Assembly (NCBI GenBank): GCA_902770725.1
Contig: CACXUA010000027.1
Span: 1-33,515 of the forward strand
Direction of reading: 5' to 3'
DNA: 33,515 nucleotides
DNA from: an uncultured Bacteroidales bacterium
GTDB taxonomy: Bacteria; Bacteroidota; Bacteroidia; Bacteroidales; Bacteroidaceae
The stretch's first letter is position 1; every line of letters begins with the position of its first letter. This document shows, one piece after another, positions 23,297-31,779 of the stretch. The position numbers and the translations under genes are program-made. The notes below the pieces were generated by a model that was not told the DNA's origin, made no database searches, and saw only the letters and a program-made list of their open reading frames with translations.

Positions 23297-26213
23297 TCCC
23301 AAGCAGGAAGTCGATGGCTATGCCGATGATGTTCTGTCGAGAATCGGTTTCCTTGATGCATTCAAGTGGGAATCCAAATGCCAGAACACGATAGCCGGGA
23401 CCAGGATAGGCAATTGCTGCCGAGTGGTTGTCGGCGGTATAAACCATCGTGCTGAAGGCACCGTTCACACCCTCGATGACGTCTGTACTCCTTACCCAAT
23501 AGTTCACTTCGCTTGGGTTGCAGAAGATGTTGGCAGTATTGTTCAGGCCTTGCACGGAGCAAATGCTGTCTGCCGGAGTGCTCGAAACGAAACGATATTT
23601 CAGTTTCTCTGCCACGAAAGCATCCTGCTGGGCATTGTGCATGTCGCTTCCGATGAAGGCTCCGCTCACCATGATGGACGTGTTCTGAAGCGTGAGTTGA
23701 GAGATGGCAGAAAGCATCTCGTCCGTAAAGGCTTTACGACGCGTCAGGGAGTAGCCGTCGTCCTTCTGTGCACCAAGGATAAAGTTGGCCACTTGATAAC
23801 GGCGGAGGTCGAGGTTGGGCAACTGATTTTGCGTGGTACTGCTGATGTTGCAATCGGGATGCTTGGCGAGGATGTCGGCAGCATAACGCACGCTATAATC
23901 ATGGGTATTGCCCATCAGGAACAGCCCTTCGAAGTCGTCGCTGCTCACGCCAAAGCCGTCGCCAGTTTCCTTGCCGAAGTTAATCTTGTCGAAACTAACT
24001 TGAGGTCCGCAGAAGCCTGGTGACTTCACGTCAATCACGCCAGGGTCTGTGTTGAAGTCAAATCCTCCGGTTTTCTCGTTGTCGAAAGGCAGAGGACTTG
24101 CCAATCTTTGGAAGGCATCGACAAGCAGGATCGTCGGAGCATTCTCTGATTCAGCAATCACGGCACAAACCTCGTCGCTCGGCAGGCTTGCTCCACCTTC
24201 GTTTACAGCTTCCACGCGGAAACTGTAGAGCACACCAGGGGTGGCTTCCGTCTTGAACGTACAATCGTGTCCGCTCACATAATGCCCATTGTCGAAGTCC
24301 TTTCCTGCCTTCTTCATGTAAACCACATAGCCATCAGGCTTTGCTGTGGGCTCTGCCGGGTCAAGGGTTGGTGTCCAGCGAACGGTAATTTCGTTTGTTT
24401 CCTTATTGGGCTCGGCACATATTCCGGCCACGGGCAAGGGCTGAATCACGACGTCCTTACCTCCGTGAGTGGTGGCGACGAAGCGCGTCATTGCCTTATA
24501 GATGGCACGCGACATGAGGAACTTGAAGTAGGGGTCGTGACCGAAACGCATGTCTGCCCAGTTCTGGTGGCTCAGCATCTCGAAGATGATGGCAGGCACT
24601 TGCGGGTCGCGTGTCTCGCCATAATTCCTGTCGTAAAGGTCTCTTCTGTTCCAGAAGCCCAGCTCCCTCGATAAATCATTTGTGACTTGTGTCATCACCA
24701 TATCGGCCAGGTCGCGACTGACAAGTCTTGAAAGTCCTGCTGCAGTCTTTCCATCATAGAAGTCTGTCGAGTAGATTCCGAGCGAACCGACAAGCGTGTT
24801 GTCCGTTCTGTAACCTGCATCACTATGAACAGACACATAAAGTTCGATGGGCACATTCAGTCCGCTGTCTCCCTTCAAATAGTTGCTACCACGCGTTACA
24901 TGGTTCAGGGTGAAGGGACGGGAGTTCACGTCGTCCCTGCCATCGTCGTTTCCTCGAGGAGAATACACGCTGTCCGGCATTCCATACCATTGTGCAGAGT
25001 AACGGGCAGCCTCGAGGCATCTTGGCAAGTCGCTACTGATGGGCAGGGTCATTGTCGTGTCGCCACGAACCACATTACCCATTCCACCGCCAAGACGCAC
25101 GGCATCTGCCGTGATGACGCCTTTGTAGTTGCTCAAGTTGGTTAGGGAAATGTAGTTGTCATTTGCTTTGTCTTTGGTGAAATGGAATGTTCCCAGATAA
25201 ACCCAGGTGCCTCCACCCATTTGCTGATTTACGCGGAACTGGCTCTCGACACCTCCGTGCTTGACGGTATAGACTGCGTCCGATACGCTGCCAGGCACGG
25301 TTTGGTAGGCGACATAGACGGCATAATCGTCCTCGACGAGCACTTCAGGAATCCAAAGCACCTCGCTTGTCATCCGCTTGTTCTGTGTCGCCTCAATCAT
25401 GCGATAAGTTCCTTTCTTGAAGGGATTCTCGCCATTCTCGTAGCCTTCCTCGTTGTGTCCGAAGCCCACGCCACCGTATTGCCAATGGAAGTTAGTGACG
25501 CGTTCCTCGTATCGGCTGCCGTCCCAGATGTAATCATTATCGACTATGATTTCTTGCTTCTGCCAGTCTCGCTCTCTTGGAGTGAAGACGACGGCTCCGG
25601 CATTCTGCAGCATTGGGATGAGGTAGGGCACCACGAAGGTCTGCGTGAACATATCTTCTGTCGTACAGAAAAGCCTGGGACGCTGCCACACCCACTCCTG
25701 TTTGTCGAAGTTGTAGTACTTGCCGTGACTGTGACAAACGCTTAGATGACGCCCTTGCAAGCCTTTCTTGATGTTATAGGGGCGGCTGAGAGGCGTCACC
25801 CAAGGGTTCCCTCGATAGAGTTCCTTCTTATAGACGCGAGCCGTATCAGCCCTGTCCATCATACTTGTCGGGATGAGTTGCTCGATTGGCGTGTCTTTTG
25901 CGAAGATGCTGATGTCGTAAGTGTTGTAAGGCATCGGCAGGAGTCGCTTGATTTCGGTATAGAGGTCGCCCACGACGAGTGGCGTAAGTGGCTGGGCAAT
26001 AAAGTTGTCGCTCAGGATGATGGTAAGATGCTTTTCGTTTGTGTTTGTTATGATGTCCTCGACTTTTATTGTCTTGAGGTTGGGAAAGTTCGGGTTTGTG
26101 TACGAGGCGATGTATTCTCGCAGGTTCTGGAAGCCGTCGTCTTTCTTTTGAGCCGAAATTGTGAGCGAAGAAATGACTAAGGCGAGTGAGAGGATAAGCT
26201 GTTTCTTATTCAT
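23292..26213 (-). CDS. Large secreted protein with amidase-like and golvesin/xanthan-lyase-like domains
   Basis: 973 residues. A signal peptide (MNKKQLILSLALVISSLTIS, then AQ) sends it out. The body joins an N-amidase-like fold, with CHSHGKYY (160-167), SVHSDAGYRTDN (461-472) and RDPQVPAIIFEMLSHQN (535-551), interrupted by a golvesin/xanthan-lyase-type insert about 285-376 (YAVYVAYQTVPGSVSDAVYT). An FN3 domain follows near 595-690 and a C-terminal region of unknown type. The HSDAG and EMLSHQN parts recall amidase_3 peptidoglycan hydrolases, so cutting of cell-wall or related glycans is likely. Relatives are often labelled xanthan lyase. Its start overlaps the acyltransferase stop by 4 nt. Confidence 0.8.
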   Translation of the reverse strand: MNKKQLILSLALVISSLTISAQKKDDGFQNLREYIASYTNPNFPNLKTIKVEDIITNTNEKHLTIILSDNFIAQPLTPLVVGDLYTEIKRLLPMPYNTYDISIFAKDTPIEQLIPTSMMDRADTARVYKKELYRGNPWVTPLSRPYNIKKGLQGRHLSVCHSHGKYYNFDKQEWVWQRPRLFCTTEDMFTQTFVVPYLIPMLQNAGAVVFTPRERDWQKQEIIVDNDYIWDGSRYEERVTNFHWQYGGVGFGHNEEGYENGENPFKKGTYRMIEATQNKRMTSEVLWIPEVLVEDDYAVYVAYQTVPGSVSDAVYTVKHGGVESQFRVNQQMGGGTWVYLGTFHFTKDKANDNYISLTNLSNYKGVITADAVRLGGGMGNVVRGDTTMTLPISSDLPRCLEAARYSAQWYGMPDSVYSPRGNDDGRDDVNSRPFTLNHVTRGSNYLKGDSGLNVPIELYVSVHSDAGYRTDNTLVGSLGIYSTDFYDGKTAAGLSRLVSRDLADMVMTQVTNDLSRELGFWNRRDLYDRNYGETRDPQVPAIIFEMLSHQNWADMRFGHDPYFKFLMSRAIYKAMTRFVATTHGGKDVVIQPLPVAGICAEPNKETNEITVRWTPTLDPAEPTAKPDGYVVYMKKAGKDFDNGHYVSGHDCTFKTEATPGVLYSFRVEAVNEGGASLPSDEVCAVIAESENAPTILLVDAFQRLASPLPFDNEKTGGFDFNTDPGVIDVKSPGFCGPQVSFDKINFGKETGDGFGVSSDDFEGLFLMGNTHDYSVRYAADILAKHPDCNISSTTQNQLPNLDLRRYQVANFILGAQKDDGYSLTRRKAFTDEMLSAISQLTLQNTSIMVSGAFIGSDMHNAQQDAFVAEKLKYRFVSSTPADSICSVQGLNNTANIFCNPSEVNYWVRSTDVIEGVNGAFSTMVYTADNHSAAIAYPGPGYRVLAFGFPLECIKETDSRQNIIGIAIDFLLGK

Positions 26214-26755
26214 ACTTTGAATTGTTTCGGGTGCAGTCCTTTAAAGTTGGCGTAGTAATCTTTTATTTCCTTCATTTGCACTTCGATGTCTCCGTTGGGG
26301 ATGATGGTCTTAGTGCAGACAATCTTCCTTTCGGCGAAGTCTAGCCCATAAAGCAGGATAGGAATCTCTGCCTTTAGGGCGATGTAGTAGAAGCCCTTCT
26401 TCCATTCGGGTTGGGCTTTGCGCGTGCCTTCTGGAGTAATGCAGAGCCGGAAGGTCTTGGCCTGTTTTGCCTGCTCTGCTATGATGTCGGTCGAGTGCAT
26501 CTGTTTGCTACGATAGACGGGTATTCCGCCAAGCCTCCGCATCAGGATGCCCATGGGCCAGAAGAACCATTCCTTCTTCATCAGGAAGTCACAATGGAAG
26601 CCTTTGGCCCGACTGTAGAGGTTGCCGACAATGAAGTCCCAGTTGCTCGTGTGCGGAGCAAGGGCTATGATGCATTTTTCGGGCAAAGGTTCCGTGATGG
26701 TTTCCGTGAAGTGGAACCAGTCGAACAGAATCTTGCCAGCAAGTTTGTTGAACAT
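26210..26755 (-). CDS. Acyltransferase, PlsC/LPLAT family
   Basis: 181 residues. Catalytic HxxxxD is HTSNWD (His35, Asp40), and PEGTR follows at 108-112. This is the glycerolipid acyltransferase fold at the inner membrane. It is shorter than PlsC of many bacteria, so the acceptor could be a lysophospholipid or another lipid. The start overlaps the stop of the small upstream gene by one base (TAATG), and its stop overlaps the next gene's start (ATGA), so three genes are translationally coupled. Confidence 0.87.
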   Translation of the reverse strand: MFNKLAGKILFDWFHFTETITEPLPEKCIIALAPHTSNWDFIVGNLYSRAKGFHCDFLMKKEWFFWPMGILMRRLGGIPVYRSKQMHSTDIIAEQAKQAKTFRLCITPEGTRKAQPEWKKGFYYIALKAEIPILLYGLDFAERKIVCTKTIIPNGDIEVQMKEIKDYYANFKGLHPKQFKV

Positions 26756-27018
26756 TACAGATTCTGAATTTGGTCGATAATCTCGTCTGTGCGCTTCTGC
26801 ATGTTCTCGCGAAGCTTTTTGAAGAAGAGTGCTGTGCTGCCTGGTTCAACGTGCGAGAGGCGGCAAATCAGGTCGTTCTGCATCTTCATGATGCTGAGCA
26901 TCACGTTCTCCACGTCCTGTTTGTTGTCCTTCTTCGAGAAGTCTGTTGCAGCCATACATTCTGCCAGCAGTTCGCCACACAGATAGTTGATGTGTTTTTT
27001 CAGGTCTTTGCGTTTCAT
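26755..27018 (-). CDS. Small conserved helical protein, function unknown
   Basis: 87 residues, MKRKDLKKHINYLCGELLAE and so on: charged, with amphipathic helices and no signal or membrane segment. It is the first gene of the second minus-strand run, behind a strong promoter, and coupled to the acyltransferase through TAATG. I recognise no named family. The position suggests a link to lipid or envelope work, which is inference only. Confidence 0.7.
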   Translation of the reverse strand: MKRKDLKKHINYLCGELLAECMAATDFSKKDNKQDVENVMLSIMKMQNDLICRLSHVEPGSTALFFKKLRENMQKRTDEIIDQIQNL

Positions 27019-27053
27019 AAGCCTATAATATATATAAGGTATAATTCAAAGGT

Positions 27054-27084
27054 CAAAGTTACATATTTTTTTCGACTCCACAAA
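27054..27084 (-). promoter_or_regulatory. Promoter of the small helical protein-acyltransferase run
   Basis: On the minus strand TTTG (27081-27084), 19 bp, TAACTTTG (27054-27061), 35 bp before the ATG: an ideal Bacteroidetes promoter. Confidence 0.75.
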
Positions 27085-27115
27085 GGAAACAGCCAAAACT
27101 TTCAGTTTTTTTTGC

Positions 27116-27269
27116 AAACGTGGCACGTTAAGTTGGTAAACGTGGCACGTTAAGTTTGCAAAGATGGCACGTTAAGTTGGCGAAGATGGCACGTTAAGTT
27201 TGCCAACGTGGCACGTTAAGTTTTGTCTTGACGCCAGTCAATTTTTCACTCGACATCAGTCAACTTTGC
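27116..27269. repeat. 22-bp tandem repeat array C
   Basis: Units start every 22 bp at 27116, 27138, 27160, 27182, 27204, 27226 and 27248. The first five share GGCACGTTAAGTT. The last two keep the register but read CCAGTCAA and TCAGTCAA in that place, with TTTGC or TTTTC after. It lies between two divergent promoters, ending 11 bp before the pfp -33 element. Confidence 0.9.
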
Positions 27270-27280
27270 AAACCATATAT

Positions 27281-27311
27281 TTTGAACTTTAAATTAAAAG
27301 TTGTACCTTTG
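27281..27311 (+). promoter_or_regulatory. Promoter of pfp
   Basis: TTTG (27281-27284), 19 bp, TACCTTTG (27304-27311). The ATG is at 27353, leaving a leader of about 35 nt. Confidence 0.8.
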
Positions 27312-27352
27312 CAGCCGAAAACATTTAACTCACAATCATAAACACAACAATC

Positions 27353-29002
27353 ATGAAGAAAAGTGCACTTCAGGTGGCTCGTGCCGCCTATCAGCCCAAG
27401 CTCCCCAAGGCTTTGCAGGGACCTGTTGTAGCAGTTGAAGGTGCTGCAACTCAAAGCGTTGGCAACCAGGAAGAAATCAAGGCTATGTTCCCCAACACCT
27501 ACGGTATGCCCGTCATTACCTTCGAGGCTGGAGAGCAGAAACCTCTCGAACCATTTAACGTCGGCATCATCCTGAGCGGTGGTCAAGCTCCTGGCGGACA
27601 CAATGTCATCAGCGGTCTGTACGACGGCGTGAAGTCTCTCAACAAGCAGAGCAAGCTGTATGGCTTCCTGATGGGACCTGGCGGACTCGTTGACCACAAG
27701 TATGTCGAGTTCACCGACGAGTTTATCGACGAATATCGCAACACTGGCGGCTTCGACATCATTGGCTCTGGCCGTACAAAGCTCGAGAAGGAAAGCCAGT
27801 TCGAGAGCGGTATCGAGATTCTCCGCAAACTCGGCATCAAGGCGCTCGTCATTATTGGTGGCGACGATAGCAACACTAACGCTTGCGTCCTGGCTGAGTA
27901 CTATGCTGCCAAGAACTATGGTGTTCAGGTGATTGGCTGTCCCAAGACAATCGACGGCGACTTGAAGAACGAGCAGATTGAAACGAGCTTCGGCTTCGAT
28001 ACTGCCTGCAAGACCTACAGCGAGCTGATTGGCAACATCCAGCGCGACTGCAATAGTGCTCGCAAATACTGGCACTTCATCAAGCTTATGGGCCGTAGCG
28101 CAAGCCATATTGCTCTAGAGTGTGCCCTCGAGACACAGCCCAACGCTTGCCTCATCAGCGAGGAAGTTGAGCAGAAAGCCATGAGCCTGGACGACGTTGT
28201 CACTTATATCGCAAAGATTGTGGCTGACCGTGCTGCTGAAGGTAACAACTTCGGTACCGTCCTCATCCCAGAAGGTCTTATCGAGTTCATTCCCGCCATC
28301 AAGAAGCTTATCGCAGAGCTCAATGAGGTTCTGACAGATCCCGCAACTGGCGAGAGCCGCGAGTTCGAGAGCAAAGACGCGCAGGTTGCCTTCGTGAAGG
28401 GTCATATCGCACCCGAGAACCTTGCCGTCCTCGAGTCTCTTCCCAAGGATGTTGAGCGTCAGCTCTGCCTCGATCGTGACCCCCACGGCAACGTTCAGGT
28501 CAGCCTTATCGAGACAGAGAAGCTCCTCTCTGCTATGGTAGCCATGAAGCTCGAAGCCTGGAAGAAGGAAGGCAAGTACAACGGCAAGTTCTTTGCTCAG
28601 CACCACTTCTTCGGTTACGAAGGTCGTTGTGCAGCTCCCAGCAACTATGATGCCGACTATTGCTACAGCCTCGGCTACAACGCAAGCCGCCTGATTGCTA
28701 ACGGCAAGACAGGTTACATGAGCGTCATCAAGAACACAACTGCTCCTGCAGCTGAATGGATTGCAGGTGGTGTGCCCATCACGATGATGATGAACCTGGA
28801 GCGCAGAAACGGCGCAATGAAGCCTGTTATCCGCAAAGCCCTCGTAGAACTCGACGGAGCTCCCTTCAAGTTCTTCGCCAGCAAGCGCGAGGAATGGGCA
28901 AAGAACACTTGCTACGTTTACCCAGGCCCAATCCAGTACTGGGGACCAAGCGAGGTTTGTGACCAGTGCACAAAGACCCTTGCCCTTGAACAAGCAAAGT
29001 AA
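27353..29002 (+). CDS. pfp: Diphosphate--fructose-6-phosphate 1-phosphotransferase
   Basis: 549 residues, the usual length of the long PPi-dependent class. GGQAPGGHN (76-84) binds phosphate. GGDDSNT (169-175) has Asp where ATP-dependent enzymes have Gly, and PKTIDGD (197-203) brings the PPi-type lysine. MGRSASHIA (246-254) contacts fructose-6-phosphate. It uses pyrophosphate to make fructose 1,6-bisphosphate reversibly in the cytoplasm, feeding glycolysis or gluconeogenesis. The codons are strongly biased, as in a highly expressed gene. The downstream lysozyme frame overlaps its 3' end. Confidence 0.95.
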   Translation: MKKSALQVARAAYQPKLPKALQGPVVAVEGAATQSVGNQEEIKAMFPNTYGMPVITFEAGEQKPLEPFNVGIILSGGQAPGGHNVISGLYDGVKSLNKQSKLYGFLMGPGGLVDHKYVEFTDEFIDEYRNTGGFDIIGSGRTKLEKESQFESGIEILRKLGIKALVIIGGDDSNTNACVLAEYYAAKNYGVQVIGCPKTIDGDLKNEQIETSFGFDTACKTYSELIGNIQRDCNSARKYWHFIKLMGRSASHIALECALETQPNACLISEEVEQKAMSLDDVVTYIAKIVADRAAEGNNFGTVLIPEGLIEFIPAIKKLIAELNEVLTDPATGESREFESKDAQVAFVKGHIAPENLAVLESLPKDVERQLCLDRDPHGNVQVSLIETEKLLSAMVAMKLEAWKKEGKYNGKFFAQHHFFGYEGRCAAPSNYDADYCYSLGYNASRLIANGKTGYMSVIKNTTAPAAEWIAGGVPITMMMNLERRNGAMKPVIRKALVELDGAPFKFFASKREEWAKNTCYVYPGPIQYWGPSEVCDQCTKTLALEQAK

Positions 29003-29876
29003 ACAAACCGTATCGCATCCTCAAAGGAGGAAATCGAGCGGTCAAAGAAGGCAAACCCGCGGGAAGAGAAAGCAAACTTCCCGTGGGTTCCGCTTCTTGC
29101 GCCTGTTCCGAGGTATGCCTTCTTGGACGCTTTGGCTTGGCGGTCTGCTCATCACGGCAGCCTACATAGGCCTTTTCTATCACTTTTTTGTTGACCCGTT
29201 CAGCTTCCGTTGGCGTGCCATCTATGGCGAAGCAACCTTCCCCGAAGGCTACGAGGTTCGTGGCATCGACATAAGCCACTATCAGGAACGCGTCAACTGG
29301 GAAAAACTTCGTAACGCTTCGATGGGTGATGCGCCTGTTAGCTTCGTGTTTATCAAGGCTACGGAAGGCGAGAAGTTGTTCGACGACAACTTCAATCGTA
29401 ACTTTGCCAACGCTAAGCGAAACGACATAATCAGAGGCGCTTATCATTTCTTCGTGCCTGGAATCAATCCACGCAAGCAAGCTGATTTCTTTATTTCCAT
29501 AGCCCAGCTTGAACCAGGCGATTTGCCTCCCGTTTTGGATATCGAGAAGAAGGGCAACTTGACGCCAGAGCAATTGCGTCGAGACGTTAAGATTTGGCTC
29601 GATATCGTCGAGAAAGAATATGGCGTGAAACCTATTCTATATACAGGTTACAAGTTCAAGGTCGATTACCTCAACACGCCAGAATTTGATGCTTATCCTT
29701 ATTGGATAGCACATTATTATGTCGAGAAGCTTGCTTATAAAGGGCAATGGACTTTCTGGCAGCACACCGATTGCGGCAAAGTCGCTGGCATAAAGGGCTT
29801 TGTCGATTGTAATATCTTCAACGGAACGTTCCAGGACCTTCAGGAGTTGTTGCTTCAAGAAGAGATTAAGGATTAA
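28959..29876 (+). CDS. Glycoside hydrolase family 25 (lysozyme-like), membrane-anchored
   Basis: 305 residues from the GTG at 28959, which overlaps pfp by 44 nt. The start is uncertain: the next in-frame ATG is at 29115. The GTG version keeps the basic N-terminus common in Bacteroidales relatives (QRRQTRGKRKQTSRG) ahead of one membrane segment (WTLWLGGLLITAAYIGLFYH, about 56-75). The GH25 part runs from about 100: RGIDISHYQ (Asp104), FIKATEG (Glu136), YHFF and PPVLDIE (Asp194, Glu196), the acidic catalytic cluster. It cuts peptidoglycan and is anchored to face the periplasm. AAGGAGG near 29022 has no in-frame start close behind it. Confidence 0.85.
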   Translation: MTSAQRPLPLNKQSKQTVSHPQRRKSSGQRRQTRGKRKQTSRGFRFLRLFRGMPSWTLWLGGLLITAAYIGLFYHFFVDPFSFRWRAIYGEATFPEGYEVRGIDISHYQERVNWEKLRNASMGDAPVSFVFIKATEGEKLFDDNFNRNFANAKRNDIIRGAYHFFVPGINPRKQADFFISIAQLEPGDLPPVLDIEKKGNLTPEQLRRDVKIWLDIVEKEYGVKPILYTGYKFKVDYLNTPEFDAYPYWIAHYYVEKLAYKGQWTFWQHTDCGKVAGIKGFVDCNIFNGTFQDLQELLLQEEIKD

Positions 29877-29929
29877 AGTTTAATGCTTAATCCCTTTGCT
29901 GAGAAACAACAAAACTTTAATCCTTAATC
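29864..29929. repeat. 18-bp inverted repeat made of heptamers between convergent genes
   Basis: GATTAAGGATTAAAGTTT (29864-29881) and its exact reverse complement (29912-29929), loop 30. The left arm starts inside the last codons of the GH25 gene. Each arm belongs to a heptamer series: GATTAAG, GATTAAA, GTTTAAT, GCTTAAT on the left. It may act as a terminator for both convergent genes. Confidence 0.75.
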
Positions 29930-29942
29930 CTTAATCTTTATT
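29915..29942. repeat. Heptamer repeat CCTTAAT
   Basis: CTTTAAT, CCTTAAT, CCTTAAT, CTTTATT in exact 7-bp register, forming the right arm of the inverted repeat. Confidence 0.7.
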
Positions 29943-29968
29943 CATTCGTGACACATAAATCACGAATG
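29943..29968 (-). terminator. Hairpin at the end of the Na/Pi gene
   Basis: CATTCGTG (29943-29950) and CACGAATG (29961-29968), loop 10, spanning the stop codon. The minus-strand tail is AATAAAG and not a T-run, so termination here is a guess. Confidence 0.4.
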
Positions 29969-31666
29969 CATCTTCGTGCCGGTGCGGGCTTCTACCACGT
30001 TAACCACATAGTCTCCAAGCTTTTCGCAGGCATTTACGAGGTCCATGTAGATGGTTCCGATGCCATAAGTGTATTTGTGGTTGTTGATGTCGATAATGTT
30101 TTGTGACTTCAACTGGTCGCGATAGTTGTTTATCTCCGTTTCGATATTGTAGCACTTGTACACGTCGAAGTAGTCTTTCCTGCCGCTCATCAGCTGATTC
30201 ATTTGCGTGAGCGCCTGATCCGTGAGGCCCATCATGGCGTGGAGGTTCTTGTATTGCTCCTCGGTGAAGTGCTCTTTCTTGCCCTGAACCTTTGAGTTGA
30301 TGGTCTGAGCCATGTGGTAGCACGAGTCGCCGATGCTTTCTACCTCGGAGATTTCGCGGAGCATAGCACGTATCTTGGCCTTTGTCTCGTCACTAAGATG
30401 AGCGTCACTCACCTGATCCAGATAGTCGGCAATACTGATTTCCATGTTGTCGGCTATGTTCTCGTACTTCTCGATTCGGCTCAGGAGCTTGCTGAACTTG
30501 TTGTGGTCTTTCTCTACGAGCAGTTCCTGAACCATGCCGAACATGCGTTGGATGCGTTCGCTGAACGAGATAATCTCCTTTTGTGCCTCGAGGACAGACA
30601 GTTCGGGGGTCTTCATGATGCCAGCCGTAATGAAATGCAGACGGAAGTCTTCTTCTTCCTTAGAACTCTTTGGCTTGATGACCATGCAGACGAATTTCTC
30701 GATTTGTGGCACGAACCAGATGAGCAGAGCCGTATTGGTGATGTTGAAAGCGGAGTGGAATGTGGCAAGAGCAACACTTGCTTTGATGGCAAAATCTAGT
30801 GCATCTGGAGTCATCGAGGGGTCGAAGCCGGAGATGTTACATACCATCTTGAAGAACGGGTCAAGCAGGAGCAGCACCCAAAAGACACCTACGGCATTGA
30901 AGCTGAGGTGGGCGAAGGCAGCTCTTCTGGCTTGTGTGTTAGCGCTGAGTGCTACGATGTTCGAGGTGATGGTGGTGCCAACGTTCTCACCTAACACGAG
31001 CATCACGCCCTGTTCAATCTGCAAAACACCGGTCGAGCAGAGCATCATTGTGATAGCCATGATGGCGGCAGATGACTGTACGCAAAGTGTCAGAATCGTA
31101 CCTATGACGAGGAAGAGCAGATTCACCATGAAGCCTCCATTGCTGTATTCTGCGAAGAAAGCGGTAATGGCTTCCTTCGATTCGGGTGAGTCCACCAAGG
31201 AGAAGCCTGTTTCCTTCAAGGTTGCAAGACCGAGGAAAAGGAATGCCACGCCGAAGAGGAAGTCGCCCACGATACGGCGCTTCTTCATATATATAAGGAT
31301 GATGCCAAGGAAGAAGGCCGGATACACGAAATCCGAGATGTTGAAGCCCATTCCGAGCGACATAATCCATGCGGTCAGGGTAGTACCGATGTTGGCGCCC
31401 ATGATGACGCTAATGGCTTGTACAAGAGTGAGCAGGCCAGCGTTCACGAACGAAACGGTCATCAAGGTTGTTGCGGTAGAACTTTGCACGGCAGCCGTTA
31501 CGCTCATACCCGTGAGCATACCGGTGAAGCGATTCGTCGTCATAGCACCAAGAACGTGGCGCAACTGCGGGCCAGCCATTTTCTGGAGCGCTTCACTCAT
31601 CGATTTCATACCGAACATCAGGAGCGCAAGAGAGCCCAAAAGCTTAAAGATTACAAACAATGTCAT
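29960..31666 (-). CDS. Na+/phosphate cotransporter with PhoU-like C-terminal domain
   Basis: 568 residues from the ATG at 31666 (MTLFVIFKLLGSLALLMFGM). An earlier frame start at 31738 lies upstream of the promoter and is rejected. Two inverted NaPi-II halves carry the QSS signatures AAVQSSTATTL and LCVQSSAAIMAI in membrane segments. The last 200 residues are a helical PhoU-like domain (EISEVESIGDSCYHMAQTIN). It imports phosphate with sodium at the inner membrane, possibly sensed by the PhoU part. It is monocistronic between convergent GH25 and divergent leuA. Confidence 0.92.
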   Translation of the reverse strand: MTLFVIFKLLGSLALLMFGMKSMSEALQKMAGPQLRHVLGAMTTNRFTGMLTGMSVTAAVQSSTATTLMTVSFVNAGLLTLVQAISVIMGANIGTTLTAWIMSLGMGFNISDFVYPAFFLGIILIYMKKRRIVGDFLFGVAFLFLGLATLKETGFSLVDSPESKEAITAFFAEYSNGGFMVNLLFLVIGTILTLCVQSSAAIMAITMMLCSTGVLQIEQGVMLVLGENVGTTITSNIVALSANTQARRAAFAHLSFNAVGVFWVLLLLDPFFKMVCNISGFDPSMTPDALDFAIKASVALATFHSAFNITNTALLIWFVPQIEKFVCMVIKPKSSKEEEDFRLHFITAGIMKTPELSVLEAQKEIISFSERIQRMFGMVQELLVEKDHNKFSKLLSRIEKYENIADNMEISIADYLDQVSDAHLSDETKAKIRAMLREISEVESIGDSCYHMAQTINSKVQGKKEHFTEEQYKNLHAMMGLTDQALTQMNQLMSGRKDYFDVYKCYNIETEINNYRDQLKSQNIIDINNHKYTYGIGTIYMDLVNACEKLGDYVVNVVEARTGTKMHS

Positions 31667-31704
31667 AGCGTACGGGAGATGGGTTATTATTTTTATTGAC
31701 GCTG

Positions 31705-31736
31705 CAAAAGTACAAAAAAAGCCAATTATATGCAAC
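31705..31736 (-). promoter_or_regulatory. Promoter of the Na/Pi cotransporter gene
   Basis: On the minus strand GTTG, 20 bp, TACTTTTG (31705-31712), 38 bp before the ATG at 31666. It decides the start choice. Confidence 0.7.
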
Positions 31737-31779
31737 ATTTAACCGAGAAAGTTTTAAAATACCTGAATGCTTTGCCCCG

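Noticed and set aside
27116..27269. CRISPR array
   Set aside because: Units are back to back with no unique spacers, the unit is too short, and no cas gene is present.
31667..31738. Longer N-terminus for the Na/Pi cotransporter
   Set aside because: The promoter at 31705-31736 lies inside that extension, so transcripts would not contain the earlier start.
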